DNA of 64,000 bases from Candidatus Allofournierella pullicola (GTDB lineage Bacteria > Bacillota > Clostridia > Oscillospirales > Ruminococcaceae): assembly GCA_019114225.1 (NCBI GenBank), contig DXFW01000022.1, positions 52,045 through 116,044 on the forward strand, written 5' to 3'. Shown here in pieces: positions 56,117-64,000 of this stretch. Under the pieces are notes generated by a model. It was not told where the DNA came from, made no database searches, and saw only the letters and a program-made list of their open reading frames with translations. The position numbers were made by a program, and so were the translations under genes. Numbering within the stretch: the stretch's first letter is position 1; each line of letters opens with the position of its first letter.

Positions 56117-56464
56117 TTTCGAGTCCTGCGCCGAAAAGGCTCTTGCGGAAAAAGGCGGGTCAGAGCTGGTCGGTTCGTCCCCGTTTTTTCGGCGGTGTTA
56201 AGCCATTTTCAAGCGGCCAAAACCCGAAAAATGGCTATGGTACGAATCAAATCGGGAATGCCCGTTTTGGGGAGATTTGGCACACTTTTTTGGAAAAATG
56301 CAAGATTTCATGCAAGATAATTTGGGGCTAATATTCCGGATGAACACTGGATTTCCGCCCCGCCGCCGGAAAACAGATTTCGCCAAATGCAAGATTTCGG
56401 GCCGATTTTGTGTAGTATTTTTCCCGTTTTCAACAATCTGTATAGTTTTAGTGGAAAACGCGGC

Positions 56465-56500
56465 GGTTCTCCGGGTCCAAATTCCAAACAAAGGAGAACC
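56465..56500 (+). promoter_or_regulatory. hairpin sequestering the ribosome-binding site (copy 3)
   Basis: GGTTCTCC (56465-56472) is complementary to GGAGAACC (56493-56500), seven bases before the ATG at 56507. The geometry is identical to copy 1, with arms starting 28 bp apart. Confidence 0.65.
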
Positions 56501-56506
56501 GAAAAA

Positions 56507-57025
56507 ATGAAGAAAAGCAATCTCTTTCAAAACACCCCCGAGCGGGAGATCCAGGACCTGCTGGCGCCCTATCCCGACCCCATGGGCCGCACCGGCTTCC
56601 GCAAAGCTTGCCGCATCGGCACCCGCACCTCCATCTACCTGCTGCAGAGCGGCCTGGTGCCCTGCGAGAACACCGGCAAGCAGACCCGCTGCTACAAGAT
56701 CGCCAAGGCGGACGTGGCCGCCTACCTGCGCCGCCGCCTGGCCGAGCCGGCGTACTACACCCCGCCCAGCGGCTGGTACAAGAACTACCCGGGCCACAAG
56801 CCCCCAGCCTTCAGCCTGAACGGCGCTCTTGTCCTCACCGACGCCACCCGCCGGCGGGTGCGCCGCTGGTACGAGAACCTGCTGACCCGCCAGCCCGACG
56901 TGCTGGATGCTCATCAAATTGCCCGCGTCACGGGCTACGCCTCCCGCACCGTCAGCCGCTGGTGTACCGAGGGGAGGTTAAAGGCGTTCCCGTATCAACA
57001 CACCTATAAGGTGCCCAAGGAGTGA
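56507..57025 (+). CDS. double helix-turn-helix DNA-binding protein, copy 3
   Basis: This copy is 172 residues long, closely matching copy 1 through both helix-turn-helix regions (GRTGFRKACRIGTRTSIYLL and AHQIARVTGYASRTVSRWC). The stop TGA at 57023 stands where copy 1 has a Trp codon (KVPKEW). The same frame continues after it with LLEFLTSEDYNSITRKSKEH and a basic tail to 57142. One G-to-A change therefore removes the last 38 residues. The DNA-binding parts may still be functional. The family is not recognised; a regulator of the repeat or of its host locus is inferred. Confidence 0.7.
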   Translation: MKKSNLFQNTPEREIQDLLAPYPDPMGRTGFRKACRIGTRTSIYLLQSGLVPCENTGKQTRCYKIAKADVAAYLRRRLAEPAYYTPPSGWYKNYPGHKPPAFSLNGALVLTDATRRRVRRWYENLLTRQPDVLDAHQIARVTGYASRTVSRWCTEGRLKAFPYQHTYKVPKE

Positions 57026-57354
57026 CTGCTGGAATTCCTGACATCGGAGGATTACAACAGCATCACAAGAAAGAGCAAGGAACATTACGCCATGATCGCC
57101 GCGGTGGCGCCGAAGCCCAGAAAACCCAGGAAGAAACCGTAATTCGTACCTTTTAGATCTGCCCCTTCCCCGCCTGATTCCAAGTGTCGCCCGCCGGCGG
57201 ACTGCCGCAGCACAGCGGCCAATGGGCCCACGGTGGATTCCTCCGGGCCTTGGCCTGTCACATCCGGGCAGAATCCCTATTGCTCCACCGCTGCATCCAT
57301 GGCTTTCGCAAGTTCCGAAGGCTCCAGAGTGCCCTTCTCCTCCGCAAGCGTTCC

Positions 57355-60300
57355 TCAGGTGATGGCATTCCGGCGGGCGGGATCGACCACAAAGCTGATG
57401 CCTGCCATCTTTTCCAGCAGAGCGTCCGCGTCATACTCCAGTTTATACTGCAATTCGTTCCGATAGAGAGGAATTACCTGATAGAAGTTGACCTCCTCGC
57501 CGCCGGGCAACGGGCAGACCTCGCCGCCTTCCCATACAACAGCCTGCGGGCCCACCAGAATTGCGCCGCAGAGAGCCGTGTTCTCCGCAAAGGGCGATTG
57601 CTTGTCCACCGTGTGGCCAAAGCCCAGCCAGGTATCGCCGGAAATGGGCAGGCGGGCCAGCACTTTCAGGAGGCCAATGGGCCAGTACCACCGCTCCTCC
57701 TTCAGGGCTTCCGCATCCAGTTTCCAATCCGGCGGCAGCGCGATGGCCAGCTCCGCCCGCTCCAGCTTGTATTCCGCCAGTTCCTCCGGCACATGCATCC
57801 GGTGAGCCCCCATGCCCATCGTCACCAGTGTGTAATAGTCCCGCTCCTCCGTGGGCGGAACCACGCAGACGTCCACATGGATGTCGGGAGAAACCAATTC
57901 ATGGAACACATTCTCAAACTCACCAAAGGTGGTTTTGATGTGCTGCTCCACTGCCGACATTTCTTCTTCGGTATAAACCTCCGGCTGATTGTTTTCCGTC
58001 GAGGACCAGATAGCATCCACCTTTGTGCCGTCCGGATTCAGGAAAATCTGAAAATATTGATCCTCTCCCGGCTGCTGGTAGACAAGGCTGATACGGTAGT
58101 TCTGCTCCACAAACACCGCAATCAAGGTTCCCTCCGGCTCGCCTTCGGGAGTGTGGTTCAGCCATTCCCCGCTGTCCAGCCGTTCCTTGAACTGCCGCAG
58201 CCAGTCTGTTCCCATCTTGGAGAGGCCGGCTTCGTTCATGCGGAAGGAGAGCTCCACCCCCTGTTCCTTCACCGGGTATGGGAATTCACAGCAGGGGGCA
58301 TTCTTCACATAGCCGCACCGCTCCGGGCTGAACAACTCATAAAATGCGGCAAGGCCCGCTTCGTCCACCCGGATACAGGCCAGGGCGCGCTGCTTGTCGT
58401 CCACATCCTGGCCCAGCCCTTGCTGGAGCATTTGATCGGCGCCAGGATCGATCCAATGGTACTCCATCTGTTCCAAAGTGGCGCCGGCCTTTACCTCTTT
58501 TTCCAGGGTCAGGAACTCATAGTCGCCCGGTTCCAGGGCCAGGCCCTGCGTCACAGCGTCCAGCGCGCCGGCTGTATCGCCAAAATGCGCCCGCAGCTTG
58601 CCCACCTGCAGCCAGATCCAGGGGTAATCCGGCTCCTCCCGGGCGCCCTGCTCCGCATATTCCCGCGCTTCTTCCAGCCGGCCGCAGTACATCAGCGCCA
58701 CAGAATACCGGTAGTACCAGGTGGCGCAGCCGGCGGCGTTTTTCTCCGAATCCTTCATCCACTCTGCCGCCTGGTAATAATGGATATAATCATCCAGATT
58801 GTTGCAGGCGAAGGCATACCAGAGGGCAATCTGCAGATCCTGGTGAGCCTGTTTTTCGGTGAACCGTCCTTCTTCCACGCCGTTTTTGATGAAATCCTCC
58901 AGCCATTGGAGCATTCTCCAGAAATAGCCGGAAACTCCCTCGTCAAAGGACCCCAGCGTTTCAATGTCCTCTGCTGAGAGCAAGGAGCCGGTTTCCTCGT
59001 GAACGGTAGGCGCCGGTTCCTCCTCTTCCAGCAGCGGCACACCGCCCACATCCCGCCGGAAGGCATGGAAGTGAGCGCAGGGCAGGCCGCTTTTTCCAAA
59101 GAAGGCCTGCGCCGCTGTCAGTACGGCGGGCAGATCCCAGGCGATGAAATCCAGATACCCGTAGTACAGGCCGGTGGCACCACCCAGGAAGGTCACGGCT
59201 TGTGCTCCCGCCTCCCCCAGAACAGCATCCCGCAGAGCATCCCGGAAGTCCAGAACGGCTTTGCTTCGCTCCTCGCCGGTAAAGCCCTCTATTGGGTAGC
59301 AGAGAAACCCCGCCGCGATGCCATCTTTATGGTACTCGTCCACCATATCGCTGCGGGCGGCCAGGTAGTCGTTGATGAGCACCGGCAGGCGGCAGCTGCC
59401 GGCATAGACATCCAGCCGCCAATCCGCCTCCGGGTCTTCCACCGGTTCCAGCTCATAGGTAAGATAGCTGTTTTCCAGATAGTCGCTGCCATCCCGCCAG
59501 AGGGAGAGCCCCATACCTTGCAGCAGTTCCGGCAGCTGGGAAAGGCACATGGCCGGTTCCTCTTTCGGCTGGGCATACACATCAAACCCGGCCACAAAGG
59601 CGATTGAGGAAATCTCGCCGACGGTTTGATCCACCAGCATGGACAGCGCCCACCAGACCTTGTCTGTGTCCTCTTTCAAAAGCGAAATCAACTTCTCGCA
59701 GTAAAGGCCCAGGCTCACCCTCTGATCCTCTGTTTTCTCTGCCCACATCTGAACATCCTCGACCCGGATCTCTATCTCTCCGGTCCGAAGCAGAAAGCCC
59801 GGGGCGGGCTGGCGGCCCACCCGGATATTCCAATGGGCAAGCACCGATTCCGGGGCCTGCTGCTGGAAATACACCAGCGGAAACAGACGGGATCGCAGGC
59901 CCTCCGGGCTGAGGATCAGTTCATATTTTTCCCCGTTGAATCCCAACTCGAAGGCGGTGTCGCTCAGCGCGATCTCCAGCGCCCGACTGCACAGTTCGAT
60001 CAATTCCTCGCTCCGCTGGTGGCTTTTGTCTGTGTCCATGATCTGGCGCAGCGTCCCCTCGATGCGGGCAAAGGCCGCCCACGCCTCCCGGGTCCTTTCC
60101 CGGAAGTTCTTTGTAAACCGGGGCAGGGCCAAACGATGGCGGCAATCGTCTATGTATTCCTGGGTGTCCTTGTCTCCGGGGCGGGCTTCCAGCGCCTTTT
60201 CAAAGTACCGCAGGGCGGGGCCTTCCTCGTCCAGGTAATAATAGGCGCAGGCGATCCGGTAATTCCAGCAGTGATCGCCCGCAAAATGCTCCTCATGGGG

Positions 60301-60489
60301 CGCCAGAAGTTCCAGCGCCTTTTCATAAGGCTCCCGTTCTCCTGCATCGGCAACGGCGATATATGCCTTGGCCAGTTCGCTGTCCAGTTCCGGGGTACGC
60401 TCCCCGGCGGGGATGGCCTCCAGAGTGTCAATCACCTTCTGAATTTCATTCTGTTCAAACCATTGCCGGCATTGTTGCAACAAATCCAT
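57355..60489 (-). CDS. TPR protein with C-terminal SUFU domain
   Basis: This 1044-residue protein starts with tetratricopeptide-like helices (about residues 1-120), continues through an uncharacterised central region, has more TPR-like repeats around residues 560-700 (LMYCGRLEEAREYAEQGA) and ends with a suppressor-of-fused domain at about residues 840-1030 (YTLVTMGMGAHRMHVPEE, ERAELAIALPPDWKL). Bacterial SUFU proteins are frequent in immunity or accessory clusters linked to polymorphic toxins. Ribosome-binding site GGAGGT. The stop TGA at 57355 is followed in the same frame by 25 further codons (GTLAEEKGTLEPSELAKAMD, ending AAVEQ and TAG at 57277), so the original C-terminus was probably longer. 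Confidence 0.75.
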   Translation of the reverse strand: MDLLQQCRQWFEQNEIQKVIDTLEAIPAGERTPELDSELAKAYIAVADAGEREPYEKALELLAPHEEHFAGDHCWNYRIACAYYYLDEEGPALRYFEKALEARPGDKDTQEYIDDCRHRLALPRFTKNFRERTREAWAAFARIEGTLRQIMDTDKSHQRSEELIELCSRALEIALSDTAFELGFNGEKYELILSPEGLRSRLFPLVYFQQQAPESVLAHWNIRVGRQPAPGFLLRTGEIEIRVEDVQMWAEKTEDQRVSLGLYCEKLISLLKEDTDKVWWALSMLVDQTVGEISSIAFVAGFDVYAQPKEEPAMCLSQLPELLQGMGLSLWRDGSDYLENSYLTYELEPVEDPEADWRLDVYAGSCRLPVLINDYLAARSDMVDEYHKDGIAAGFLCYPIEGFTGEERSKAVLDFRDALRDAVLGEAGAQAVTFLGGATGLYYGYLDFIAWDLPAVLTAAQAFFGKSGLPCAHFHAFRRDVGGVPLLEEEEPAPTVHEETGSLLSAEDIETLGSFDEGVSGYFWRMLQWLEDFIKNGVEEGRFTEKQAHQDLQIALWYAFACNNLDDYIHYYQAAEWMKDSEKNAAGCATWYYRYSVALMYCGRLEEAREYAEQGAREEPDYPWIWLQVGKLRAHFGDTAGALDAVTQGLALEPGDYEFLTLEKEVKAGATLEQMEYHWIDPGADQMLQQGLGQDVDDKQRALACIRVDEAGLAAFYELFSPERCGYVKNAPCCEFPYPVKEQGVELSFRMNEAGLSKMGTDWLRQFKERLDSGEWLNHTPEGEPEGTLIAVFVEQNYRISLVYQQPGEDQYFQIFLNPDGTKVDAIWSSTENNQPEVYTEEEMSAVEQHIKTTFGEFENVFHELVSPDIHVDVCVVPPTEERDYYTLVTMGMGAHRMHVPEELAEYKLERAELAIALPPDWKLDAEALKEERWYWPIGLLKVLARLPISGDTWLGFGHTVDKQSPFAENTALCGAILVGPQAVVWEGGEVCPLPGGEEVNFYQVIPLYRNELQYKLEYDADALLEKMAGISFVVDPARRNAIT

Positions 60490-60547
60490 ATCCGTACCTC
60501 CGTGTTTTGGCTTTCTATGCGGTCGTTGCTTTACTATAAATCATCAT

Positions 60548-60796
60548 TCAAATATCCCAGTCTATGAAATCTTCATGGTTCAATACAAAGTGCTGATACA
60601 GGCACTTCAAATTTTCCTGTTCATCCCGTGAGAGCTTCGCTCCGTTTTCATACCGCAAAGTGTCGGCATACAGGATAAAACCATCCACTTTTCCTGATGA
60701 AGCCCGAAACTCACCATTTCCAATAATAGCAATATCGCCACATACAAATGTAACCGAAGAAGAAGTGGTATGGATTTTCATAATTGCTTCGATCAT
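60548..60796 (-). CDS. small hypothetical protein in SUFU cluster
   Basis: This 82-residue protein has ribosome-binding site GAGAGGTGAT before the ATG at 60796. The sequence alternates short hydrophobic strands (SSSVTFVCGDIAIIGNGEF) with a charged C-terminal helix (LSRDEQENLKCLYQHFVLN). I do not recognise the family. It is more AT-rich than its neighbours, which suggests a different origin. It lies 9 bp after the FGE-like gene and 58 bp before the TPR/SUFU gene. Confidence 0.6.
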   Translation of the reverse strand: MIEAIMKIHTTSSSVTFVCGDIAIIGNGEFRASSGKVDGFILYADTLRYENGAKLSRDEQENLKCLYQHFVLNHEDFIDWDI

Positions 60797-60805
60797 CTGG
60801 TAATA

Positions 60806-61810
60806 TCACCTCTCATCTCCGGGCGATACCATTCTCCACCCGGATGTCTGCACCCGGATCACAGGGCGGAAAACGTCATAGTCATTGTGTATTTCGTTAT
60901 CCTCCCGGACCTCCGGTTTACGGTGGGGGGAACAGGGAAGATACCCAAGCAAAGGCCCCATGCCGCCGCAGATATTACAGCCGCCGTCGCCGCCGCAGGT
61001 GGTCAGTGTTTTCCCGTCCACCAGCTCCCGTTTATAGGGGTCGTAGGCGATGGACAGGCCAAAGAAGTTGGGCTGCTCCATATCGTATGGCTTGCCCTGC
61101 TCTTCCTCGCTTTCATAGTGGTGCAGATGCAGGGAGTAGTCCAGCCCATCCCCCCAGGGGAACAGAGTGCGGCATCCGCCCCCGCACAGATAGGCCCACT
61201 CATCCGGCGTGGGAAGGCTGGCTGCCAGTTCCCACAACAGGGACCGCTGAAACTCCGGGTAGGTCATGGGATGGCACAGCCACGCCCGCCAGCTGTCGCC
61301 ATGGCGTTCAAAGCGGACGGTTTCGTGTATTTCAAAACTCCGGCCGTCCCGGCCGGCCCACTTCCGCAGACTCTCCAGCCAGTCCGGGTGGGCGGTGATA
61401 CGGGGGTCGTTCATGGGCACGCTCTCCCAGCCGATCTCCTCCGGTTTTCTACCCACAAACATGGAGCCGATGGTCACCTGGCGTACCGGGGCCATGCCTT
61501 GCCGGAGAAATTCCTCCGCGGTGCCCTCATATTCGATCTCCGCGAAAAAATCCGCCAGTTCCTCCTGGCTGGCCTTGTCCATCCCCTGGGCAAAGCTCTC
61601 CCAGCCAAGGGTCACAGTGTCGCCCGGGACAAAGACGAACTCCCGGCCGCCTTTTTCAAACACTCCTGTCGTGCAGCTCTGCCCCCAGCGGGAAAAGGCG
61701 TACAGCTCCTTGAAGGCAAGGCCGTAACGAGCCCCCAGGGTCTGCATCAGCCAGAACTTATCGGACAGTTTCAATGCATTGAATCGCGGGCGAAATAGAT
61801 TCTCGTTCAT
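60806..61810 (-). CDS. FGE/SUMF1-like fold protein
   Basis: This 334-residue protein contains LPTPDEWAYLCGGGCRTLFPWGD, close to the LPTEAEWEYAARGG..YPWG signature of formylglycine-generating-enzyme-like (SUMF1) domains, followed by NFFGLSIAYDP. The N-terminal part (VFVPGDTVTLGWE, VTIGSMFVGRKPEE) also fits that fold. The C-terminal region is Cys- and Gly-rich (TCGGDGGCNICGGMGP). In bacteria such domains often occur in accessory or conflict systems rather than as sulfatase activators. The ATG at 61810 has GTGAGGTG overlapping the upstream stop. Function unknown. Confidence 0.6.
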   Translation of the reverse strand: MNENLFRPRFNALKLSDKFWLMQTLGARYGLAFKELYAFSRWGQSCTTGVFEKGGREFVFVPGDTVTLGWESFAQGMDKASQEELADFFAEIEYEGTAEEFLRQGMAPVRQVTIGSMFVGRKPEEIGWESVPMNDPRITAHPDWLESLRKWAGRDGRSFEIHETVRFERHGDSWRAWLCHPMTYPEFQRSLLWELAASLPTPDEWAYLCGGGCRTLFPWGDGLDYSLHLHHYESEEEQGKPYDMEQPNFFGLSIAYDPYKRELVDGKTLTTCGGDGGCNICGGMGPLLGYLPCSPHRKPEVREDNEIHNDYDVFRPVIRVQTSGWRMVSPGDER

Positions 61811-61821
61811 AGCCGCGCACC

Positions 61822-64000
61822 TCACAGCAAGTCTACCTGGATACCGCACCGTTCCAGAACGGGTAGCACCTGTTCCGGCCTGGAGGATAGAAGGGTCATA
61901 TGTTTGAGACTGGGGAACTGGCGCAGCTCCGCCTCGGTAATGGTGTTGAGATCAAAGGCGCCGTCCTCGCCATCCCAGAAGGGGCAGAGCTGGGTATAAA
62001 TTTCGCCGCCGCCATCCATCTCGATCTCTGTCACCTCTGGGGCCAACCGCGCCGGGATCGGGTATTGTTCCAGCCACTTCCGGATCTCAGGGATGGGTTC
62101 ATACCCTTCCGCGTCCAGGTCGATCTTGCGTCGGCGATACTCTCTGGCAAACCCATGGGCATCCAGTTTCGGGGCCAGCAAGCCTTTTTCGTACATCAGC
62201 ACTTCCATGACCGCCAGCTTGAAGTTGAATGTATCAAAGTGCAGCACGGATTCCGTCGGCTTGGGCAGCTTGTATTTCTGCGCTTTCGCCGCCTTATTCT
62301 CTGGCTCTTTCCAGCTGATCTGTACCATAGCGGAGAGGGCTTCCAGCTTTGCTCTCTGCGCGGACCGCTCTTCCGGGACAGGGCCCGGCAGACGGGTATA
62401 AACGGTAAAGCCACCGAATTGCAGGGTATGGGCAACGCCGCCAAAGTCCTTCCAGCTGGCCTCCCGGTAGTCTTTGGACCCGATCCAGACCGCGCCGTCA
62501 AATGGCTGCCGCACCGCATACTCTCCCTGTGCCGCTACCCGGACACCAAGGGTTTTGATGGTCTGTTCATCTTCATCCAACCAGCCCTGTAGTCCAAGCT
62601 CGTCCCACAAAGCAAGGGCCTGGGTATAGGGGGTCTCCCGGCCTGTAAGGGGGCTTTTCCGTGTCCCGTTTTGCAGCGCAATGCGGGCGGGCCCCAGCTT
62701 TTCCGCCAGCTGCGGCAGGGTAAACGGCGGCGTGAACACCGACCCCAGGATGGTCAGGCTGTCTTTTTTGAGAACGATTTTTCGCTCCGTGGCCCTGGGC
62801 GGCAGAAAGACGGGCAGATCCGGGTACACTTCTTTGTACTCCCGCCATTCCAGCTTTTTGGGCTTATTGGCCGAGCGCAAAAAGCCCCAGAAGTCGGTGG
62901 GGTAACGGAACACCGGCCCGACCCCATCCCGCCGGGTGACAATGACCACCGTGCCGTCGGTGAGTATTCCGATGTGCTGCATTTTCTCTCCGCCGAACAT
63001 TCCCGGACGGATGCGCAGCACTTCACGGGTGTTGCTGTTGATGAGCTGGGCAAAGTCATCGGAGAGGATCTCGCCGTTCCCCTGCACCAGCAGCCAGTCC
63101 CCGGTGAACCGGCGAAGTTTCAGCCCCTCGCCCATGCCGGGCAGGGGGGCAATGCGGCACCGCCCGGTGTCCATATCCAGTTCCAGCAGGCATTCTTCCA
63201 CCCGTCCCTTGCCGCTGATGGCATGGATCATGGTAATGCGGCCTGTGCCGGGAACGGGAACAGCCTCGGAGAGATGGTCGTATCCATTCAGCGAAAAGGC
63301 GTGTTTTGTTACCTTGCCCTTTTCCCAGCGGTAGATCTGCCCCTTGTACCACTCGTTGGAAAAGTAGACCCGGCCCAGCCCGTCCGCCACAATGCCGCAA
63401 TGGTATTTGGTGCTCCATCCATCTTCCGGCAGAGTCCAGTTTTTCACATCCTGGCAGGTACCCCGGTCAGTCAGTTCGATCCGTGTGGCGTTGGTGGGGT
63501 CACCCACCCAGAGGGAATAGTCCGCCCAGCAGAGGGTCCGGGGCGGGCCGTCGTACCCGATGGGGGACGGTTCGGCCCAGTTGAGGGTGGCTGGGTCCTT
63601 GCTCAGCAACGCCCGGCCAATGATCCCGCTGCCGGCGGCTCTGGACGCGGCATAGAGTTCATTTTCTGCGGAATAAGTAAGGCATCCAAGGTGCGGCAGG
63701 CTGTGGGCGCGGATCACCTTGGGCGGACGGCAGCGCAGGTCGGCCACACAACCGTTTTTCCATTCTTCCGCGTCCCGATTTTTCCACTCGCCCGCCGCGA
63801 AATCCCCTGCCAGCGAATTGAAGAAATAATCGTACTCATCCTGAAGGATATATTCCTCGCAGGGCATCTGCTTCCCAGGGTCCTGCTCCTTGGCATGGTC
63901 GCCCCATTTTCGCCCTTGCTGTTTCATCAGGTGGCAAGATTGCCCCTGCTTTTTGCAGTAGCGTTCCCATTCGCTGCGTTGTTCCTCCGGGATCAGGGCA
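61822..64000 (-). CDS. large propeller-like protein of the SUFU cluster, 5' end outside window
   Basis: The open frame runs off the right edge without a start. Met at 63927 is internal, because the frame upstream (ALIPEEQRSEWERYCKKQGQ) is also protein-like. The visible 725 residues have an N-terminal region with propeller-like blades (NELYAASRAAGSGIIGRALL, ADYSLWVGDPTNATRI, GLGRVYFSNEWYKGQIYRWE, DGTVVIVTRRDGVGPVFRYP). C-terminal domains contain SLTILGSVFTPPFTLPQLAE and FDTFNFKLAVMEVLMYEKGL, which resemble uncharacterised domains I associate from memory with bacterial immunity-type proteins. It overlaps the regulatory region of the FGE-like gene and is probably co-transcribed with the next three genes. 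Confidence 0.6.
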   Translation of the reverse strand, partial: ALIPEEQRSEWERYCKKQGQSCHLMKQQGRKWGDHAKEQDPGKQMPCEEYILQDEYDYFFNSLAGDFAAGEWKNRDAEEWKNGCVADLRCRPPKVIRAHSLPHLGCLTYSAENELYAASRAAGSGIIGRALLSKDPATLNWAEPSPIGYDGPPRTLCWADYSLWVGDPTNATRIELTDRGTCQDVKNWTLPEDGWSTKYHCGIVADGLGRVYFSNEWYKGQIYRWEKGKVTKHAFSLNGYDHLSEAVPVPGTGRITMIHAISGKGRVEECLLELDMDTGRCRIAPLPGMGEGLKLRRFTGDWLLVQGNGEILSDDFAQLINSNTREVLRIRPGMFGGEKMQHIGILTDGTVVIVTRRDGVGPVFRYPTDFWGFLRSANKPKKLEWREYKEVYPDLPVFLPPRATERKIVLKKDSLTILGSVFTPPFTLPQLAEKLGPARIALQNGTRKSPLTGRETPYTQALALWDELGLQGWLDEDEQTIKTLGVRVAAQGEYAVRQPFDGAVWIGSKDYREASWKDFGGVAHTLQFGGFTVYTRLPGPVPEERSAQRAKLEALSAMVQISWKEPENKAAKAQKYKLPKPTESVLHFDTFNFKLAVMEVLMYEKGLLAPKLDAHGFAREYRRRKIDLDAEGYEPIPEIRKWLEQYPIPARLAPEVTEIEMDGGGEIYTQLCPFWDGEDGAFDLNTITEAELRQFPSLKHMTLLSSRPEQVLPVLERCGIQVDLL

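Larger units (their letters stand above)
56117..57142 (+). repeat. double-HTH repeat element, copy 3
   Basis: It starts with TTTCGAGTCCTGCGCCGAAAAGG as copy 1 does, keeps the same leader with TGCAAGAT at 56299, 56311 and 56388, and ends with the complete basic tail at 57142. The spacing of the last two TGCAAGAT units (77 bp) is the same as in copy 1. Confidence 0.8.

Noticed and set aside
37310..57142. A classical composite transposon bounded by insertion sequences
   Set aside because: No transposase, terminal inverted repeat or target duplication is seen at the repeats. They encode only a DNA-binding protein, and copy 1 begins at a tRNA site.
38255..57360. TGA recoded as a sense codon
   Set aside because: In-frame TGA occurs in two HTH copies and in the SUFU gene, but many intact genes here end properly at TGA (kdpE, GH65, OpuC-type and others). 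Separate mutations explain the cases better.

Overview
The window is high-GC, densely packed Firmicute DNA, most likely from a gut Clostridia (Oscillospiraceae/Ruminococcaceae type). The reasons are near-consensus AGGAGG ribosome-binding sites, many ATGA-type gene overlaps, YesM/YesN two-component pairs, CcpA/LacI-like operators, lipoprotein sugar-binding proteins and several intracellular glycosidases or phosphorylases. This assignment is inferred from gene content only.

Layout. (1) 12-6949, minus strand: a wrecked kdp potassium-uptake locus. kdpE and kdpC are intact. One kdpD has lost its 5' end and carries a frameshift. A second kdpD is fused in frame to the C-terminal half of kdpB. No kdpA and no DKTGT half of kdpB is present, so this locus cannot encode a working pump. 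(2) 7295-21605, minus strand: one operon of about 14 kb holding a sugar-binding lipoprotein, two permeases, two GH65 phosphorylases, a CBM9-like protein, a membrane AraC regulator, a HAD phosphatase, a GH110-like beta-helix glycosidase and a URO-D-fold protein. A URO-D paralogue of almost identical length (21848-23128) is transcribed divergently across a shared palindrome. (3) 23290-28595, minus strand: a sugar-acid module with an MFS transporter, an acid-sugar dehydratase, an enolase paralogue with altered catalytic residues and glycerate 2-kinase. (4) 28908-35307, plus strand: an MFS protein, a response regulator and histidine kinase, an OpuC-type ATPase, a permease/binding-protein fusion and an LUD protein, followed by a convergent C69 dipeptidase.

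(5) 37.2-57.1 kb: two alpha-glucan cassettes separated by three same-orientation copies of a repeat that encodes a double helix-turn-helix protein. The first cassette (38461-48579) handles isomalto-oligosaccharides: binding protein, two permeases, GH66 and GH13_31, with divergent YesM/YesN. The second (49747-55794) handles maltodextrins: binding protein, two permeases and GH13_20, with divergent LacI. The first repeat copy starts exactly inside the anticodon loop of a tRNA-Ser(CGA) gene, of which only the 3' half remains. Two of the three copies keep a roughly 390-nt leader, and all three keep a hairpin that would hide the ribosome-binding site. (6) 57355-64000, minus strand: a cluster of a TPR/SUFU protein, a small protein, an FGE/SUMF1-like protein and a large propeller-like protein running off the window. 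Its organisation resembles accessory or immunity clusters.

In short, the window is a carbohydrate-scavenging region. None of its three sugar ABC systems encodes an ATPase, so a shared MsmK/MalK-type ATPase elsewhere is implied. It also carries signs of recombination and decay: the kdp chimera, the truncated tRNA, the dispersed repeats and several in-frame TGA lesions.
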